Part shown: in pieces, positions 60,985 to 64,000 of the stretch | Layout of the letters: each line of letters begins with the position of its first letter | Numbering within the stretch: position 1 is the first letter of the stretch | Origin: Mesorhizobium sp. AR07 | GTDB taxonomy: Bacteria > Pseudomonadota > Alphaproteobacteria > Rhizobiales > Rhizobiaceae | Assembly: GCF_024746815.1 (NCBI RefSeq) | Contig: NZ_CP080527.1 | Span: 62,001 to 126,000 of the forward strand | Direction: 5' to 3' | Length of the DNA stretch: 64,000 nt | The notes under the pieces: model-generated | What the model saw: the letters and a program-made list of their open reading frames with translations, nothing else | The model's database searches: none | What the model was told of the DNA's origin: nothing | Translations under genes and position numbers: made by a program

Positions 60985-62164
60985 GCGCCAGAGACAAAAG
61001 GAAAATCAGCACAAGATAAATACCGATCCCCGAGGCGGCAACAATCGCCGGATGAAATATTGGGCGCGGGAAAGACGGGTCTTGTGGGAGTGAGGGATCT
61101 GCGGTGACGACGATGTACTTCTGCTTTTGCGTAGCCTCTTGCTGCGCCGCCCTGAGCGACTCGAGCGCTGTCGCATAGGACTTCTCGGCCAGGTCACGCT
61201 CGATCTGGAGTCGCTCGAATTCAGACAGCATCGTAGCCATTGCTGAATTCTTGCCGGTGATCTTTGCCCGCTCCTCTTCTATCTGTTTGGCCAGAGCTTG
61301 CTCGCGCAGCCGCATCAGCCGCATGCGCGCCTGAACATCGGTCGTCATGTTCTCCATCTGAGAGATGTCAGCTCGCGTCTTCGCCAAGTCGGTCTCGAGC
61401 CCGCTGATGATAGTGAGTTGAGACTCAACCGCCTTCTCGGGATCCACCTGGAGATTAGCATTGCGCCATTGCATAATATCAAGACGAGTTCGGCTAACAC
61501 GATCTTCAGCTTTCCTCACCTCGCTTTCCGCGAAGGCTACGAAATCGAGCTTGGCGCGCTCGTTCAGTTTGTTTACGAACTCGTCAGTGCGAAGGATTAG
61601 GGTCGTCGCCAATGTCCTCGCATCCTCCGGCGAGAACGCCTCTGCACGGATGGTCACAATTTGCTCGACGTTGGAGATTTTCACTTGAACCATAGAAAGA
61701 TAGTAGGCTAATTTCTCTTCGGTCGAAGCATTGTCTGGCAGACGAACGATCCAATCGCGATCATGTTTTGCAGCACCGGTGCTGAAACCTGTTGCGGCGT
61801 CTATCTTTTCAAACAGGCCCGTCGACTGCAAATAACTGCGGACTGCATAAATATCGTTCGATCCAGCTAGTCCGACACCGAGGTTACCCGCAAGTGCTCC
61901 AAGTCCTGAGATTGAGGACTGCCCATCTCGTGAGCGTATCGCGAATGAAACCTCTGAAGCATAAATCGGCGAGGCTGCGATTTGTGAGTAGATAACGGCT
62001 GCTAAGGTGGGCGCTACCGCAACTGTCAGGAAAAGAATAAGCCGTCCCCATGCGAATTGCTTATGTTGGCTGGACATCGTTCCCGACCGAGTGTGGCTGT
62101 CAGGCTCAATATAGGTCGAAGGGTCTCGAGGCTCTCCCACCCCGTTTCTGACTTGCAATGACAT
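60962..62164 (-). CDS. kpsE: Capsule export inner-membrane PCP protein (KpsE-like)
   Basis: 400 residues (a start at residue 30 is possible). Two transmembrane helices flank the protein: WGRLILFLTVAVAPTLAAVI and AIVAASGIGIYLVLIFLLSL. Between them is a Wzz-like start (SPIYASEVSFAIRS), a long coiled coil (VRKAEDRVSRTRLDIMQWRN, RLMRLREQALAKQIEEERAK, LSEFERLQIERDLAEKSYAT) and the closing ADPSLPQDPSFPRPIF proline motif. Such proteins bridge the inner-membrane transporter and the outer-membrane channel. It is in operon with kpsS. Confidence 0.9.
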   Translation of the reverse strand: MSLQVRNGVGEPRDPSTYIEPDSHTRSGTMSSQHKQFAWGRLILFLTVAVAPTLAAVIYSQIAASPIYASEVSFAIRSRDGQSSISGLGALAGNLGVGLAGSNDIYAVRSYLQSTGLFEKIDAATGFSTGAAKHDRDWIVRLPDNASTEEKLAYYLSMVQVKISNVEQIVTIRAEAFSPEDARTLATTLILRTDEFVNKLNERAKLDFVAFAESEVRKAEDRVSRTRLDIMQWRNANLQVDPEKAVESQLTIISGLETDLAKTRADISQMENMTTDVQARMRLMRLREQALAKQIEEERAKITGKNSAMATMLSEFERLQIERDLAEKSYATALESLRAAQQEATQKQKYIVVTADPSLPQDPSFPRPIFHPAIVAASGIGIYLVLIFLLSLARDYRDSR

Positions 62165-62197
62165 ACACGATGTCCAATTTTCACAGGGAGGAACACA

Positions 62198-63352
62198 TTA
62201 GGGAATGGAAAAACGAGCTGCCAGAGAGGCCGGATCAATAGTATCAATGCAGACCGAATTGCAGCTAACGTGGGAGGCTCGAGCCGCCGCGTAAATACGC
62301 ATCGTTTGAATGGCAGCGTCGATTCCCGAAATCGGAGGATGATCCCCCAACGCATCGTCCATCGCGCTCTGGGCATAGCCAAGAACAGCCTGTTCGCCAT
62401 TATGCCGCCAGAGAATATCGTTTGGATCTAGTGCAGTGGCACTGGGGGAGAAAGGAGATGCAAACAACGGCGTTCCGTAACGAGCAAGCGGGCGGTCCAA
62501 ATCTGCTCCGCGACGTCGGCGAAGTGTCCAAGGACCGAACTCTTCGGTCCAAGTCAGTTCGCCCTTTGAGAAAGAAATCGCTGCTCCCCCCATAAACCCA
62601 ACATCATCACGGGTGTCAATAAAAGCAGACGCTCCATTTTCATAAACAATCATTAAACTTGCGCCCGGATCATTAAAACGCATCCCACGCGGATTGTCGG
62701 CGGGCTGGGTTTCGGTAGCAAAGACATGGGTCGCTCTTGCATCGATCAGCGTGTTCGCCAGATCTATCCAATGGGTGCCGACGCAGCCCAGTGCCCCCCC
62801 GCCAAATCGTAACGTAACAGTTTTAATATCGCCCATCTCCTCCTTCAGATGACGTACGCGCGCGTAGGCGTCGCAATAGCGTCTCCCATGATTGACTATG
62901 ACGCGAACGCCTTTGTCCTCCGATCGGAGCTTGATATCGATTGCTTCATCAACGGATTGAGAGACAGGCTTCTCAATTACGATGCGCCTGAAGCCAAGGC
63001 CGATTGCCTCTATCGCGAGCCTATGATGAAGGTCTGCCGTAGTGGCAATGACGAGGAGATCCACATTATCGGACGGAAGCTCTGCGAGACTGTCGCAGCG
63101 AAGCGAAGCAAGATCAGGATTCAACTGGATTGCATGCGGCTTGGCGGAGGGATCAACAAGTCCCACGATAGTGCACCTACGACGTAGCGCTGCAGTGACG
63201 TGGCGCGCGCCCATCAGACCGAGCCCAACCACCGCCACTCGTGCACCCTCTACCACCGGGGGACTGCCGACCCGGCGGTGGTCAGGGCCACCTATTCCTG
63301 CGAGAACTGAAGAGTGCGATGCAACGTCTATTTTTAGGATCTGAGAGGTCAC
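62198..63352 (-). CDS. Gfo/Idh/MocA-family sugar oxidoreductase
   Basis: 384 residues. The GTG start overlaps the stop of the upstream oxidoreductase (GTGA); about 50 residues precede the Rossmann motif RVAVVGLGLMGARHVTAALR. Then comes IVGLVDPSAKP, VDLLVIATTADLHHRLAIEA, and RRIVIEKPVSQSVDEAIDI with the E-K-P catalytic motif. GALGCVGTHWIDLAN fits the substrate-side G-x-x-x-D-x-x-H-x-x-D pattern. Family members oxidise or epimerise sugars; in nonulosonic acid clusters they may act on late steps. The substrate cannot be told. Confidence 0.8.
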   Translation of the reverse strand: MTSQILKIDVASHSSVLAGIGGPDHRRVGSPPVVEGARVAVVGLGLMGARHVTAALRRRCTIVGLVDPSAKPHAIQLNPDLASLRCDSLAELPSDNVDLLVIATTADLHHRLAIEAIGLGFRRIVIEKPVSQSVDEAIDIKLRSEDKGVRVIVNHGRRYCDAYARVRHLKEEMGDIKTVTLRFGGGALGCVGTHWIDLANTLIDARATHVFATETQPADNPRGMRFNDPGASLMIVYENGASAFIDTRDDVGFMGGAAISFSKGELTWTEEFGPWTLRRRRGADLDRPLARYGTPLFASPFSPSATALDPNDILWRHNGEQAVLGYAQSAMDDALGDHPPISGIDAAIQTMRIYAAARASHVSCNSVCIDTIDPASLAARFSIP

Positions 63353-64000
63353 AGGGGATATCCAAAGACTGTTGCGAGATGACGAAGGTGCCAAGCTTGA
63401 TATGCAGCTGTGGCCAAGCGGGCTGCAGGGTCGCCTGAGAGGAAAGCCTCAACCTGTCCCTTGAGACCAGGTTTGAGATTGGAGTCATCCCTATACAATA
63501 ACGGCACATCTTGCTCGGCGACTGACGGCCCTTCGACCATCTTCAAAGTCTCAAGCGGCATCAGTATGTACCGTCGCCGAGGAACACTCATCGCAATGCG
63601 CCAGCGTCCCACCGAGGCGTAGTTGCCGTGGTATACATAACGTGTTCCTGTTGATGTAAGACCGCTTCCCACGAATACCGAGTGCCCTGGATGCCATGCA
63701 ATCGCAGGATCCACCGGCTGGGACGCGACGGTGTGTAGCTCGACGGAACGGCCACAGAGATAGAAGAGAAGATCGAAGACATGAGAGGCATTGGCATAGC
63801 CCCAGCGCGCCTTAATTGCTGCGTTGGTGTCAAGCGATTCGATTCGCGGAACCGGTTCGTCGAATTCAATGCTTGCGGAGAGAACCGATCCTTCTTCGGC
63901 CAATCGATTGCGGAGCGTATTTACGCTCGCCAAAAAACGGCGATTGTAACCAACGAAGACGGAGGTCACTCCGCTAGCTATACGCGGATGCCGAAATATT
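63349..64000 (-). CDS. Gfo/Idh/MocA-family oxidoreductase, C-terminal part (cut by window end)
   Basis: The frame is open to the last base, so the start is outside the window. It begins IFRHPRIASGVTSVFVGYNR and continues RFLASVNTLRNRLAE, which corresponds to the middle of the family (G-Y-N-x-R-F after the E-K-P lysine). ARWGYANASHVFDLLFYLCG matches the H-x-x-D substrate motif. A KpsE-KpsS-type operon with two tandem oxidoreductases upstream is the context. The stop overlaps the GTG of the second oxidoreductase. Confidence 0.75.
   Translation of the reverse strand, partial: IFRHPRIASGVTSVFVGYNRRFLASVNTLRNRLAEEGSVLSASIEFDEPVPRIESLDTNAAIKARWGYANASHVFDLLFYLCGRSVELHTVASQPVDPAIAWHPGHSVFVGSGLTSTGTRYVYHGNYASVGRWRIAMSVPRRRYILMPLETLKMVEGPSVAEQDVPLLYRDDSNLKPGLKGQVEAFLSGDPAARLATAAYQAWHLRHLATVFGYPL

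Noticed and set aside
1..64000. CRISPR array, rRNA operon or complete prophage
   Set aside because: No regularly spaced repeats, no rRNA-like sequence and no phage structural gene set; only one tail-fibre-like fragment at 25.6 kb.

Overview
The window looks like part of a rhizobial alphaproteobacterial genome (Mesorhizobium or a close Phyllobacteriaceae relative). The grounds are a GlmS of rhizobial type, a MucR/Ros-type regulator, a TraR-like LuxR protein, a DUF1173 protein, and insertion sequences of types common in rhizobia. No rRNA, tRNA or CRISPR array was found. Genus is inferred from protein character only.

Region 1 (1 to about 25.6 kb) is an accessory, conjugative-element-like region. 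It is rich in small exported proteins: two SNase-like proteins, a lysozyme-like transglycosylase, paralogous secreted proteins, two lipoproteins, a trypsin-like protease overlapping a Tat-exported lysozyme, and a cysteine-rich protein. It also carries plasmid/ICE-type functions: an SSB-like protein, a split DUF1173 protein, XRE, MucR-like and orphan LuxR/TraR-like regulators, and an OafA-type acyltransferase. Regulatory signals include a motif shared by two minus-strand promoters (2792 and 7408), a 14-bp inverted repeat (3650-3694), a clear minus-strand terminator (8841) and a plus-strand terminator (18531).

Region 2 (about 13.7 to 33.4 kb, overlapping the first) is mobile-element debris. Two 1160-bp IS5-family copies in inverted orientation bracket about 11.4 kb. 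Two ISNCY-type elements sit head-to-tail and share the same 5-bp flank TTGCG at all three junctions. An IS3-family element, an ISL3-family element with compound ends and an IS701 remnant follow, with gene fragments between them. A conserved, probably structured element of about 135 nt occurs twice (17139 and 29218), each time upstream of a short secreted-protein gene.

Region 3 (about 34 to 64 kb) is a group 2 (KpsC/KpsS-type) capsular polysaccharide locus. It encodes outer-membrane export (Wza/KpsD-like), the two Kdo-linker transferases (KpsC, KpsS), an inner-membrane PCP protein (KpsE), an ABC permease (KpsM) and a KpsT homologue that has lost every nucleotide-binding motif. A complete set of legionaminic-acid-type nonulosonic acid enzymes is present: PtmE-like nucleotidyltransferase, LegB, LegC, LegF, LegG, LegH, LegI. 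A glmS copy in the locus could supply glucosamine-6-phosphate. Three large proteins with glycosyltransferase-like features, several unrecognised proteins and two Gfo/Idh/MocA oxidoreductases complete it. The genes are tightly coupled by ATGA/GTGA overlaps and form several convergent and divergent operons. Diverged inverted repeats of about 0.5 kb carrying IS701 remnants flank the wza-kpsC-glmS block. The inferred product is a capsule containing a legionaminic-acid-like sugar on a Kdo-based lipid anchor.
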